A stretch of DNA of 64,000 nt from JAWQFO01 sp033436665 (GCF_033436665.1 NZ_JAWQFO010000004.1:310001-374000); one strand, 5' to 3'; positions 34,901-43,251 are shown, counted from the stretch's first letter. Program-made: numbers and translations. Notes: generated by a model from the letters alone, not told the origin.

Positions 34901-36192
34901 ATCCGTCCGGCCGCCACCTCGCGCAGACGCGCCGCGAGGTTCACCGCAGAGCCGATGACCGTGTAATCGCGGCAATGCGGCGCACCGAACGGTCCGCAGA
35001 ACACCTTGCCAGTCGCGATGCCCGCCGAACAGTCAAAGTCGTTCCGGCGTGCCATCTTCTGCATTTCCATCGCGGCGGCGATGGCGCGCCAGTCGTCGTC
35101 CGAGGTGGCTTCACTTGGCAGGCCGAAGGCGCCATTGATGACCACCAGACCGTTGCGCAAGGCGACATGCAGCACGTCGCCGCCAAGCTTCTCGACGGCG
35201 GCTTCGGCATCCAGAACCGCCTGGTTCGCCGCGTCCAGCCGCCCGGCCCCTTTGCGCAGCGCGATCTCGAGAAACAGCACCGTGACCTGGCGCAACTCGG
35301 CCATCCAGTCGGCCAGTGCCGAGTTCAGCCGCGCCAGCACGATCGGCGGCAGGTATTCCAGCAACACCGCGTCCGCCGGCCTGTCGCGAAACCGCGCGGG
35401 CGCCTCGGACAGCGATCCGGGCATGTCCTGGAACCTCACAAGCCGGTAGGTCTCGTCGCCTTGAGATACCGTATCGGCGCGATCGCCAAGCCGCGTCGCG
35501 AGGTCGTCCGAGATCCGCACATCACCCGGCCCCGCGTGAGCAGCCAGCCATGCCGCCTCGTCGATGGCATCCCCCGACGGCACGAGAAAGCGCCGCGCGC
35601 CCGGTTGCCCGAAATGATTGAGCTCGATCCGCCCGACACCTGCGGCGATGCGCACGTCAAGTTCCTGCCCTTCGACCTTGCGCGGGCTGAACTGGGCGCG
35701 CACCGCCATCGCGCAGGCGCAGCAGGCGTGGATGGCCTCCTGCGGATCTTCACCCTCCTCGGCACGCCATCCGGCAAGGACGGAGTCGCCCTCGTACCCC
35801 AGGACGGTTCCGCCGAAACCTTCGATCAGCGCCACCAGATCCGAGAAAAACCGCGTCAGGACCCTGTTGATCTGTTCGACTCCCCGGGTGCCTTCGCGTG
35901 ACAGCCGCAGGGTCAGGGCGGTCGATCCGGATATATCGACAAGCATGACCGCACCGTCGAACCGTTCGGACTGCGGGTAGTCCGCTCCGGTCGACGGCGC
36001 ACGACACCACTCCAGCAACGCTGGCGAGAGGTAGTCTGCGGCCGCCAATAGTACCCCCGTCTTCGTCTTCCGCCCGGTTTCGGGGCGATCCCTTGAGCCC
36101 AGAATACCACCGCGGGCCCATCCGACAAAATGCAATGTGGCCGCGCCCCCGAGGGCGATTGCGAGCCCGGCAATTGACGGAATCGGGTTCAA
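31927..36192 (-). CDS. Soluble-adenylyl-cyclase-like protein: two class III cyclase domains, AAA ATPase, helical repeats
   Basis: A 1421-residue protein. Residues 5-25 are hydrophobic, a possible membrane anchor. Cyclase domain C1 (about 75-255) keeps both metal aspartates (Asp86 in VDISGS, Asp136 in YEGDSVLAGW). C2 (about 300-465) lacks the first aspartate but keeps the Asn418/Arg422 pair in TVIGSAVNLAARL. One composite active site is expected. The adenine-selecting Lys is not obvious, so ATP versus GTP use is open. An ATPase module follows (Walker A GEAGIGKST near 510, Walker B VIVIEDTHW near 636), then about 600 residues of TPR-like helices. The start is TTG 36192, forced by an upstream stop. 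Confidence 0.85.
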   Translation of the reverse strand: MNPIPSIAGLAIALGGAATLHFVGWARGGILGSRDRPETGRKTKTGVLLAAADYLSPALLEWCRAPSTGADYPQSERFDGAVMLVDISGSTALTLRLSREGTRGVEQINRVLTRFFSDLVALIEGFGGTVLGYEGDSVLAGWRAEEGEDPQEAIHACCACAMAVRAQFSPRKVEGQELDVRIAAGVGRIELNHFGQPGARRFLVPSGDAIDEAAWLAAHAGPGDVRISDDLATRLGDRADTVSQGDETYRLVRFQDMPGSLSEAPARFRDRPADAVLLEYLPPIVLARLNSALADWMAELRQVTVLFLEIALRKGAGRLDAANQAVLDAEAAVEKLGGDVLHVALRNGLVVINGAFGLPSEATSDDDWRAIAAAMEMQKMARRNDFDCSAGIATGKVFCGPFGAPHCRDYTVIGSAVNLAARLREVAAGRILLDDTTRQVSQRLIRFDGPWSLQLSGIRRSVKAYSPAEGTPAELDPVQSLIVGRDAELSALAACARRSRDRLEVVLVHGEAGIGKSTLVGSFLGALDAVGDGAATGHTDALDRQTPYLAWRRILRRCLGLSESDLRAGEALPALMQRLQTALGDTTYAPLLNDVIDVGLPETRVTASMASNVRAENLRRMLAEILLFHLGRDLKVIVIEDTHWLDENSRALLGDVLRAAPPAMVLLTSRTRAAVADALAEASDLRDMPLRRLEEADVVTLAQRQLGEAEIPDRLASFIVQTSDGVPLFVEELCHLVTSRPGKGALDPSGEDKPVELPHLLEATILGRVDALTPDDQRVLKTASVFGLRFRRDRLARLGPLRTAGIDVAAAIDRIVAVRLFKPGRGGGSAEMSFRHQIIRDLVYDGMLSDQKAETHAAVARGLEAETTAEDVEALPQLLSHWRAAGDSGKVLTYLERVATLRLRQFDNPAAIALLHEYFETRERAGTDDDAIRDARCHLMLGRAHSGHAQMSEAETAYRAGLARLGLPLPRSRAAVLGALGREMVRHLGGRRHSGPIPPPARRGERTFGKDEVRAELAAQAHEVLMQIYYFNGEKGRLLHSALCASNFASDLGVSTPSLAINTAGLGAICGVIPLRRSAQHLLGRAAAIAEVVDDPTASSRVCLFAGLYQVAIGDWQAAQANFESGFATAEALNDRRLWCEHAASYELICSPWSLTPAFRDTAYWASTIARLEEIARDRDDMQVLACAVLGRMRGQAILGPQDADDPTLESLRSLMGLDPSKLEVIHYVEGAGLLARAAFSANKMEDGAGWLDLARQHLPDLHPGMKSRTLPALVALFDACLHPRLIAASDGKPPRDILRPLMRKFSTFARIYPIGRPHLLRCQGDLAAVAGQSAKSQRHWRESLDAGARLKSRIAAACAAHRLSSSGARASPAQDGLKERLDAGSEEIGAILDGYLSRPQDLAPLRASQTGRGGFFASIR

Positions 36193-36261
36193 CCCGGATC
36201 ATGTCGCCATTGTTAAGATGCCGATTTGTCCGTTCTCACTTGAGACAAAAGGAATTTCGCC

Positions 36262-37662
36262 ATGCCTGCTTCGACTGCCTACCTCGACGCCGTCGGCGTC
36301 GAGACCATGCAATTCCTCGACAACGCCATCGACGCGTTCTTCCAGACCTACGACCCCGACAGACCGACGATCATCCTGTTGCCGGGCGGGCTCGGGTCGC
36401 GCCTGCGTCAAGCCTGGATCCCGTTCAGCGGGATCGCACAGCCGCCAAGCGCGTTCCGCAGCACGATCTGGGTCGATTGGGGGCTGTTTTTCGGCGAGGC
36501 GTTGAGGCTGCCGATCGACGTCGACCTCTTCGACACCGGGCACCGGATCGTCGTCCCGGTCGGCGACATCGACTATTGTCAGGTGCATCCCTATCGCGAC
36601 GCGGTGCAGTACTTCCGCAACGACATCGCGGCCAATGTGCTGCTTCTTGGCTGGGACTGGCGCCGCGCAACCACGCGCTCGGTCGCCCATTTGGCCCAGG
36701 TCCTCGAGGAAATGTCGGACCGGGCGCTGAACCAGACCGGCCAGGGTCTTCTGCACAACACCTGGCTGGTCGGGCACAGCATGGGCGGGATGGTCGCCAA
36801 GCTGCTGATGACATCCGACCACCAGATGGCCGATGCGCTGGCCGGGGTGATCACCGTCGGCACGCCCTTCTACGGCTACTTCGGGCAACTCGACCGGATC
36901 TTCAACGGCGACAATCTCTTTAACTACCTCTACGGCGATGCGACCGTGGCCGAGATCACCTCGTCCTGGCCGGGCATGTACAGCCTGCTGCCGATCGACA
37001 TGTCGAGCTACACGCAATGGCACACCGAACTTGGCCTTGCCGCCTACCCGGTGACCGATGCCGTCAGCGGGGCGCCCGTCGATTGCTACGATCCCGCAAC
37101 GCTGCTGCGCTACCCGTCCTGGGTCCGGACCGGGCAAATCCCGCGCGGTCTCAGCGTGAGACATCAGCTTGCGCTGCCCCTGCCCGTGCAATCCGCCGAC
37201 AAGCTGCATCACCTGCGAGTCACCGAGGCGAACACGACGCTCGACAGCGCCACGTGGGAGCCTGTTCTGCCGCCGGGCTATACGCCCGGAGTGAACACCT
37301 CGCCGGTGCAGTTCGGCAAGGGGCCGGGCGACGACACGATTCCGGCCTGGTCGGCCGCCCTCGCCACCACACCGGATGCGAATGTGCACGATTTCGACAC
37401 CGGGTCGCATGCCTTCCTGATGGAAGACCGCGACATCCTCGCCAAGATCCACGAGATCATCCTCGGTGAAAAAGTATCCGAGGAAGCGGTGATGGCGGCG
37501 CTTGGCGCGCAGGCACCGATCGCGTCGGCAGAGGAAACAGAGCGTTTCGTGCGCGCGATCCGCGCCGGCGAAATCACCCGGTTGCGGCCCTATGACCGGG
37601 AGCTCGGCGAAGGCGTCTCACCGGCCTTGCTGCGCGGCGCGATGGCGGCCTGGGGCCTCTAG
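36262..37662 (+). CDS. LCAT-like alpha/beta hydrolase (lipase/acyltransferase)
   Basis: A 466-residue alpha/beta hydrolase. The oxyanion segment is ILLPGGLGSRL. The nucleophile elbow is GHSMGG with Ser173. An acid residue is at Asp357/358 (GPGDDTIP) and the histidine is His383 (TGSHAFL). The PGGLGS opening and DWRR segment recall lecithin:cholesterol acyltransferase/PGAP1-like enzymes. No signal peptide is visible, so a cytoplasmic role is likely. AAAAGGAA precedes the ATG. It is divergent from the cyclase gene with only 69 bp between them. Substrate unknown. Confidence 0.78.
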   Translation: MPASTAYLDAVGVETMQFLDNAIDAFFQTYDPDRPTIILLPGGLGSRLRQAWIPFSGIAQPPSAFRSTIWVDWGLFFGEALRLPIDVDLFDTGHRIVVPVGDIDYCQVHPYRDAVQYFRNDIAANVLLLGWDWRRATTRSVAHLAQVLEEMSDRALNQTGQGLLHNTWLVGHSMGGMVAKLLMTSDHQMADALAGVITVGTPFYGYFGQLDRIFNGDNLFNYLYGDATVAEITSSWPGMYSLLPIDMSSYTQWHTELGLAAYPVTDAVSGAPVDCYDPATLLRYPSWVRTGQIPRGLSVRHQLALPLPVQSADKLHHLRVTEANTTLDSATWEPVLPPGYTPGVNTSPVQFGKGPGDDTIPAWSAALATTPDANVHDFDTGSHAFLMEDRDILAKIHEIILGEKVSEEAVMAALGAQAPIASAEETERFVRAIRAGEITRLRPYDRELGEGVSPALLRGAMAAWGL

Positions 37663-37684
37663 ACGGCCCGGCCGAGGGACGACA

Positions 37685-38317
37685 TCAGAACGTGGCCAGA
37701 ACCTCGTTGGCCAGCGCACGCACCTCGTTGGCCGCGGGACTGCCGCGACGGAGCTCGATGACGCCAAGCCCCTTGCCGAGAGCCTCGGCATAGGCAACGC
37801 GATTGCCGAGGCTCGTTGCGAACTGCGTCGCGTCGATCTGTGCCGCCGCGTCGGCCACCTCGGCGTTCAGCCGGGTTCCCGACCGGGTCCGGTTCATCAC
37901 GATGGCGGCACGCTTGTATTCGCGCGCGGCAAGATCCAGCACCTCCTGCGTGGCCCAGAGATCGACATGGCTGGCCGAGACCGGTACCAGGATCGTGTCC
38001 GCCTCGCGCAGCGCCGGGCGCAGATCGCTGTCGGCCTTCGGCGGCGTGTCCACGATCACGATATCGGCGGTCTTGGTGAGCGACCGCAACTCGTAGGAAA
38101 TGCCCCAGGCGCTTGCGGTCGAAAAACGCAGGCCATCGTCCTCGCCCAGCTGATCGAGGCGCTTCATGAACCATTTGCCAAGGCTGCCCTGCGGGTCGGT
38201 GTCGACGATCGCGACGCTGTGTCCGACCTGCAGGAAGGCCGTTGCGAGGTTCGCGGCAACGGTGGTCTTTCCCGACCCGCCCTTCTGCTGCGCAACGGTG
38301 ATGATATGTCCTGCCAT
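37685..38317 (-). CDS. ParA-family ATPase
   Basis: A 210-residue MinD/ParA-type protein. The deviant Walker A is QQKGGSGKTTVA (residues 11-21), the switch I region DTDPQGSLGKW, and Walker B IVIVDTPPK. It is short and has no N-terminal HTH, like orphan ParA proteins that position or segregate cellular cargo. No ParB-like partner is next to it. The start is ATG 38317 (MAGHIITVAQ); the 13-codon extension is not supported. Cargo unknown. Confidence 0.88.
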   Translation of the reverse strand: MAGHIITVAQQKGGSGKTTVAANLATAFLQVGHSVAIVDTDPQGSLGKWFMKRLDQLGEDDGLRFSTASAWGISYELRSLTKTADIVIVDTPPKADSDLRPALREADTILVPVSASHVDLWATQEVLDLAAREYKRAAIVMNRTRSGTRLNAEVADAAAQIDATQFATSLGNRVAYAEALGKGLGVIELRRGSPAANEVRALANEVLATF

Positions 38318-38396
38318 CGCCTCGACCCCGACCGATGTTTCTCTGCGGTGCAGCATAGCGCATGCGGCACGGCATGGCGAGACCCGACGTAACCGG

Positions 38397-40409
38397 TCAC
38401 GCGCGGGCCTGAAACGCCATCGCCGTGCCCAGGTCGTCGATGCCGCGGGCCTGCATCAGGGCGACGAGTTTGAGAAACACCTCTGCCGTGGCCCGGGCAT
38501 CACCGATGGCCGTATGCCGGTCCTCTTCCGCAATCGATACTCCAAGCCTGGCCGCGAGCGCGTCGAGCGTGTGGTCCGAGCTGTGCGGGAACAGCGACAG
38601 CGACAGCCGCGCCGTGCAGAGCACCGGTTGGTCGAACCCGAGCTCGGATGCCGCGTCGCGTCGGTCGAGAAACGACATGTCGAAGGCCGCGTGATGCGCG
38701 ACAAGAACCGCCCCGTCGGCAAAGCCCTGAAACTGTGCCGCTACTGTCTCGAAGCGCCTTGCGCCGGCGACCATGTCATCGGTCAGGCCGTGGATCGCCG
38801 AGGACGACTCCGGAATTGGCCGGCCAGGGTCGACAAGCGCGTCGAAAATCTCGCCCGGAACCAGCTTGCGCCCGACGATCCTGACACCGGCCAGCTGGAT
38901 CACGGCGTCGCGGTCGGGGTCGAGGCCCGTGGTTTCGGTATCGAAGACCACGAAGGTCAGGTCCGACAGGCGGCGCTGCGCCCAGACGCCATCGGCCTCT
39001 GCGGGCAGTTCGAAGTCGTACGAGTGGCGCAGCCGGTTGAGGTGCGCAGTCGTAGTCCGTGTCGCTTCGGGCAGGATCAGCACGACGGCCATCCCCGCGT
39101 CCGCAGCCTCGACCCACATATCGGTACGATGCACGCGGAGCGCATCATGGCCCGAATAGGCTCCGTAAGCGGGCGAGAACGGGGCCGAAAGCCAGGTCTC
39201 GAGATCCCCTTGCGCCACGTGGCCCTGGCCTGCACGGGTCAGCACGCGGACACCGTCGGGTGCGGCTTCGGCGCACAGATTGACACGGGCGGATCCGGAG
39301 ACCAGCACGCCCGAGACGACCTGCGCCAGGACTTCGGTTATCGCATACCCGTCGCACCGCAGGATCAGATCGCTGTCCTGCGAGGAGACCTGCCCAGCAA
39401 AGCGGGCGTCCAGCGCGGCGAAGAGATCGCGCACCGCAACTTCGCGGATCGGCCAGCGCGCCGCATTGAAAACCTGCTCGGCCTCGGCCGCCTCGGCGAG
39501 CACGCGCCACAGATTGTCAATTTCGTCGCGCAGCGCCGCGTCGAAGCGCGCGCGCTTAGCGGCGTCGAGGTCGGGCACGGACTGCAGCACGTCGAGCACG
39601 GCGCCCATGGCCGCCGCGGGGCGGCGCCCGCCCTCGATGGTGGTCCTCAGCAGCCGCTCAAGCTCTCCATGAATGCGCAGATCTTCGGTCGTGTCGCGAA
39701 AGAGAAGCACGTTGCCGACGGCCTCGTCACCCGTGGAAACCTCGGAGACAGCACCGGTCACGACCCGGACACCGTCCGCCGTCGTAGCGAGGAAGCTCTC
39801 CGGGCCGCTTCCGGTTTCAGCCAGACGCGCGATCGCGCTCTCGACCGGGCCCGGCCGGATGTAGCGCTCAAGACTGCGCCCAAGCGCGAGATCGCCGAGG
39901 ACGGCAACCGCCGTCCGGTTGTAGAGCATGATGCGCTGGTCAGGCGACAGGACGACGACGCCCTCGGCCAGATCGCCGACCAGCGTTTCAAACAGCGCCC
40001 GATCGCGCGCGACGCGCGCCGTGCGTTCAGCGATGGCGCGCTCCTGGCTGGCCCGCGCCTCTTCGAGCGCCGCGTGGATCGCCTGCGCGGACGGCGCCAG
40101 CGCCCCGAGATAGCGCGCCTGGCCGGCGTCGATCTCGGTTGCCACACCGGATCGGGCGCGGGTCTCAAGGTCGGCGGCGACCGACAGGATCGGGCGCGCG
40201 ACGTTCTCGTCGAAGAGCAGACCGACCAGCGCGCAGGCCCCGGCGAGGCCGAACCCGCCAACGATGCCCGCCGTGAGATAGCCCGTGACCGGACCGCCGG
40301 CGTGGCGATGGCCCAGCCAGAGACCGAGCGCGAGACAGACCATCCCGACGCCCGCCAACGCCGCGAAGAACAGGGCAAAGCGCAGCCGGAGCCCGAGCGC
40401 TTCAGCCAT
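38397..40409 (-). CDS. Membrane HAMP-PAS sensor with decayed kinase core fused to a DEDDh 3'-5' exonuclease
   Basis: A 670-residue protein. Two transmembrane segments lie at about residues 8-28 and 40-65, then a HAMP-like linker. A PAS domain follows (LAEGVVVLSPDQRIMLYNRTA). The dimerisation/ATPase region has no phospho-acceptor His (IEGGRRPAAAMG where SHELRRP is expected) and no clear N or G1 box. From about residue 485 is a DnaQ-like exonuclease: VFDTETTGLD, AHHAAFDMSFLD and HTAIGDARAT supply the DEDDh residues. The ATG at 40409 has GAGGG upstream; another ATG is 12 bp earlier. It overlaps the receiver gene by 8 bp in an acetate-use cluster. Confidence 0.85.
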   Translation of the reverse strand: MAEALGLRLRFALFFAALAGVGMVCLALGLWLGHRHAGGPVTGYLTAGIVGGFGLAGACALVGLLFDENVARPILSVAADLETRARSGVATEIDAGQARYLGALAPSAQAIHAALEEARASQERAIAERTARVARDRALFETLVGDLAEGVVVLSPDQRIMLYNRTAVAVLGDLALGRSLERYIRPGPVESAIARLAETGSGPESFLATTADGVRVVTGAVSEVSTGDEAVGNVLLFRDTTEDLRIHGELERLLRTTIEGGRRPAAAMGAVLDVLQSVPDLDAAKRARFDAALRDEIDNLWRVLAEAAEAEQVFNAARWPIREVAVRDLFAALDARFAGQVSSQDSDLILRCDGYAITEVLAQVVSGVLVSGSARVNLCAEAAPDGVRVLTRAGQGHVAQGDLETWLSAPFSPAYGAYSGHDALRVHRTDMWVEAADAGMAVVLILPEATRTTTAHLNRLRHSYDFELPAEADGVWAQRRLSDLTFVVFDTETTGLDPDRDAVIQLAGVRIVGRKLVPGEIFDALVDPGRPIPESSSAIHGLTDDMVAGARRFETVAAQFQGFADGAVLVAHHAAFDMSFLDRRDAASELGFDQPVLCTARLSLSLFPHSSDHTLDALAARLGVSIAEEDRHTAIGDARATAEVFLKLVALMQARGIDDLGTAMAFQARA

Positions 40410-40791
40410 GGGCGCCCTCATCGAGCAGATCGCAGATCGTGTCGGTCAGCTGCCGCGTGTCGAAGGGCTTGGTGAAAAACGCATCAGCCCCCAGCGCCAT
40501 GCCCTTGCGCCGCTCCACCTCGCCGCCCGAGGCGGTGATCATCAGCACCTTGGTCTCGCGCAGCGCATCGCTTTCCCGGATGATCTGGCAGATCTCGTAG
40601 CCGGACCGGCCGGGCAGCATCACGTCGAGGACGACGAGATCCGGCCGCTCTTCGTCGAGCGCGGCCAGCGCCGCGGTGCCGGTCGCCACGCGCCGCAGAC
40701 CGAAGCCGCGGCGGCCGATCAGGAACTCCAGCGCCAGGGCGATGTTGTCCTCGTCCTCGACCAGAAGAACCTTTTTCGGAGCCTCGCTCAT
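40402..40791 (-). CDS. Stand-alone response regulator receiver
   Basis: A 129-residue single receiver domain. It has acidic residues LVEDEDN, phosphorylation site Asp56 in LVVLDVMLPG, Thr/Ser in MITASGG and Lys108 in FFTKPF. There is no output domain, so it must act by protein contact or pass phosphate on. It is coupled by overlaps with the membrane protein upstream (4 bp) and the exonuclease-sensor downstream. The start is ATG 40791 with GGAGG upstream. Confidence 0.92.
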   Translation of the reverse strand: MSEAPKKVLLVEDEDNIALALEFLIGRRGFGLRRVATGTAALAALDEERPDLVVLDVMLPGRSGYEICQIIRESDALRETKVLMITASGGEVERRKGMALGADAFFTKPFDTRQLTDTICDLLDEGAHG

Positions 40792-41300
40792 CCGCCCGCC
40801 TCCGCGCAGGCCGGCGTCGCCAGCGCAGCGTCTGCCGGACGCCAGTCTGCCAAAGCGGGGTTCTCGAGCACCGCCTCGGTGACTTCGGCGCGTGCGGGAT
40901 CGGCGCCGCAGCGCAGGATCTGGGGGACCCGGGCCGACGGCTGCCAGCGTTCGAAGAGATAGAGATCGACAAGCCGCAGGTCCGGCGCGTTTGGATGGGT
41001 CCGGACACCGGCCGTGTCGAGCGCCATCAGGCGCACCACCTGCGGGTGGGCGTAGGTCCAGGGGCGCCACCACGTGGTCTGGCGCACCTCGTCGACGACC
41101 ACGAACCCCTCGGGCAGGTTATCGGCGGTGCGCGCCCCCCATGTCGCCTCGGACCCGATGGCAACGGCAATCATGGCGAGCCCCGCGGCGACCGGGGCGA
41201 GCCAGCGCGGCAGGCGTGGGCCCGCGACGCGCCCGGCCAGCAGCACCACTCCGGCAGCCCCGATACCCGCGATGATCGCAGCGACGAGTTCGAAAAACAT
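40788..41300 (-). CDS. Hypothetical membrane protein
   Basis: A 170-residue protein I do not recognise. Two hydrophobic segments lie at about residues 3-25 and 32-50. A soluble domain follows with many Trp and Pro (RQTTWWRPWTYAHPQVVRL) and a single Cys in ILRCGADP. It sits 4 bp after the DUF294 gene and overlaps the receiver gene by 4 bp, so it belongs to the same signalling operon. The soluble part is probably outside the cytoplasm or at the membrane face; its orientation is unclear. Confidence 0.75.
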   Translation of the reverse strand: MFFELVAAIIAGIGAAGVVLLAGRVAGPRLPRWLAPVAAGLAMIAVAIGSEATWGARTADNLPEGFVVVDEVRQTTWWRPWTYAHPQVVRLMALDTAGVRTHPNAPDLRLVDLYLFERWQPSARVPQILRCGADPARAEVTEAVLENPALADWRPADAALATPACAEAGG

Positions 41301-41304
41301 GCGC

Positions 41305-43134
41305 CTACCCCTGTCCCAGCGCCGACTGCATGGTCTTAACCACCATGAATGCGTCGCGCAGATGATTGCGGTCCAGTTCCGACAGCGCGCCCGGCGCCAG
41401 GAAATTGTCCGGTGCGCGGCCCTCGGCGATCTGCCGGGCCTGGTGCTCGAGCCGGGTCTCGGCAATGAGGTCGTAGGCATCCAGCAGGTCACGCGCGCCG
41501 ACCGAGGACACAACCCCCTCCGCGCCAGCCTGCTCGATCCGGGCACGCGTGTTGACCGCCTCGATCGCCCCGCGCAGCGCGTAGACCCGGCCGAGATCGA
41601 CCACCGGGACCACGCCTGCGTGTTTCAGATCGAGTGTGTTCTTGTGCTCTCCGGATCGGATCAGCGCAAAACCCCGGAAAAGGCTGAGCGGCGGGGTGTG
41701 CTTCAGGGCGTTCGACACCATGTGGCGCACGAAGATCGAGTTGCGCTTGGCAGACGCGAGGGTTTCGGCCTGCATCTCGTCGAGAAGGTGCGCCGCGCCC
41801 GAGACCGGGCGCAGGTCGAACATGACCGAGGCCAGCATCTGCGCCTCGGTGTCGGGTTCGGCGATCCAGCGCGCGAAATAGCTGCGCCAGACCCGGCGCG
41901 GCTGCCGCCAGCGCGGATTCGTGGCCATCATGTCGCCGGGGCAGTAGACGAAACCGATCTCGTTGAGCCCGTCACAGACGAAGACCGCCAAAGCCGCGAA
42001 ATAGTCGTCGTCGGCCTGTGTCGCGGCATCGTCGAGGATCAGGCAGTTGTCCTGGTCCGACACGCCGGTCTGTTCGCGTCGGCCCTGACTGCCGCAGGCG
42101 GCCCAGAGATAAGGCACCGGCGGCGGACCGAAGCGGTGCTCTGCCAGACGCAGTAGGCGGCGGGTCGCGGCATCGGTCAGGTCCGTGATCCGGCGCGAGA
42201 TGGCTTCGGGCCGCGTGCGCGCGGCGACGAGATGGCTCAGAAGCTGCGGCAGGCGCGCGATGACGCCGGCCATCTCGGCGGGACTTTCGGCCGCCAGGAT
42301 GTCGACGGCTATTCGGCTCGCCGTCGCCGCCTGCTGGCGGAAGAGGTCGGTCTTGCCGATCATCCCGACCACCTTGCCGCCCGCGTCCTGCACCGGAAGG
42401 TGGTTGATGCGGTTCTCGGTCATCGTGATCATGGCGTCGAGCCCCGTCGCCCCGGGCGCGATGACGAGCGGCTTGTCGGTCATGATCTCGCGCACCGGAA
42501 CACCGCCGTCGCGCCCCTCGGCCAGCACCTTGTTGGCCAGGTCGTGCACCGTGACGATGCCGACAAGATGCCCGCTGTCGACCACGAGTGTGGAGCTGAT
42601 CACGCGGTCCCGCATCAGACGGGCGACCTCGGTCGCGGTTGCGACCGGCGAACAGCTGACCGGGTCGCGGGACATGAGGTCGGAGACCTGAAGCGCGGTC
42701 AGACCCGTGGCGAACGCACCGCCCGGCGCGGGTTCTGCGAACGGCTGGGCGCGGGCGAACCAGCGCGCGAATTCCGGCACCGCGTCCAGCAGATGGCGGA
42801 ACCGCGCGGCGGGCAGCAGCAACAGGCGCGCGGGCTCGGAGATTCGGGCAGTCAGCATGGCGCGCCCTTCGCGCAGCAGACCGCGTTCGCCCATGCAGTC
42901 GCCCGGGCCGCGCCGCGACACCAGATCGTTGCCCTGCGACCAGATATCGACCGCACCGCTTTCGATGACGTAGAGGCCGCGCAGCACCGCGCCTTCCTCG
43001 AACAGCAGGGTTCCGGCCTCGGCGGCGATCTCGGAAAGCTCGTCGGCCATCGCCGCGCGCTCGGCATCGGGAAGCAGGTCGAACGGGGCGAAGCGGGTGA
43101 GCCGGTCGATGAGAGAGACCATCTGGTCAGGCAT
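41305..43134 (-). CDS. cNMP-binding / CBS / DUF294 nucleotidyltransferase-like protein
   Basis: A 609-residue regulator. An N-terminal cyclic-nucleotide-binding-like domain comes first (LFEEGAVLRGLYVIESGAVDI, GDCMGERGLL). A CBS pair follows (VSDLMSRDPVSC, VREIMTDKPLVI, NRINHLPVQD). The C-terminal DUF294 nucleotidyltransferase-like domain has ACGSQGRREQTGVSDQDN and the DUF294_C region. Such proteins occur beside sodium/solute symporters and are thought to tune them. The start is the ATG at 43134. It lies downstream of the symporter, past a hairpin cluster. Confidence 0.9.
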   Translation of the reverse strand: MPDQMVSLIDRLTRFAPFDLLPDAERAAMADELSEIAAEAGTLLFEEGAVLRGLYVIESGAVDIWSQGNDLVSRRGPGDCMGERGLLREGRAMLTARISEPARLLLLPAARFRHLLDAVPEFARWFARAQPFAEPAPGGAFATGLTALQVSDLMSRDPVSCSPVATATEVARLMRDRVISSTLVVDSGHLVGIVTVHDLANKVLAEGRDGGVPVREIMTDKPLVIAPGATGLDAMITMTENRINHLPVQDAGGKVVGMIGKTDLFRQQAATASRIAVDILAAESPAEMAGVIARLPQLLSHLVAARTRPEAISRRITDLTDAATRRLLRLAEHRFGPPPVPYLWAACGSQGRREQTGVSDQDNCLILDDAATQADDDYFAALAVFVCDGLNEIGFVYCPGDMMATNPRWRQPRRVWRSYFARWIAEPDTEAQMLASVMFDLRPVSGAAHLLDEMQAETLASAKRNSIFVRHMVSNALKHTPPLSLFRGFALIRSGEHKNTLDLKHAGVVPVVDLGRVYALRGAIEAVNTRARIEQAGAEGVVSSVGARDLLDAYDLIAETRLEHQARQIAEGRAPDNFLAPGALSELDRNHLRDAFMVVKTMQSALGQG

Positions 43135-43180
43135 GGGTGCGGCCTTCTGGATCGCTGGCGTCACACTAAGGGCAGATAAC

Positions 43181-43251
43181 GCCCGGGGCAAAGCCCGGGC
43201 CGTGTCAGGGTCCCGCTCGGGACCGCGCCGGGGGCGCCAAAGCGCCCCCGG
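43181..43251 (-). other. Three consecutive GC-rich hairpins between symporter and DUF294 genes
   Basis: Three stems lie in 71 bp. GCCCGGG/CCCGGGC is at 43181-43200, GGTCCC/GGGACC at 43209-43224, and a perfect 10-bp CCGGGGGCGC/GCGCCCCCGG at 43228-43251. No U-tract follows on the minus strand. They begin 10 bp after the symporter stop. They may stabilise the symporter message and dampen read-through. Confidence 0.65.

Noticed and set aside
32236..35901. Long plus-strand frames opposite the cyclase gene
   Set aside because: They are shadows of the 1421-residue cyclase, which shows clear domain motifs in its own frame.
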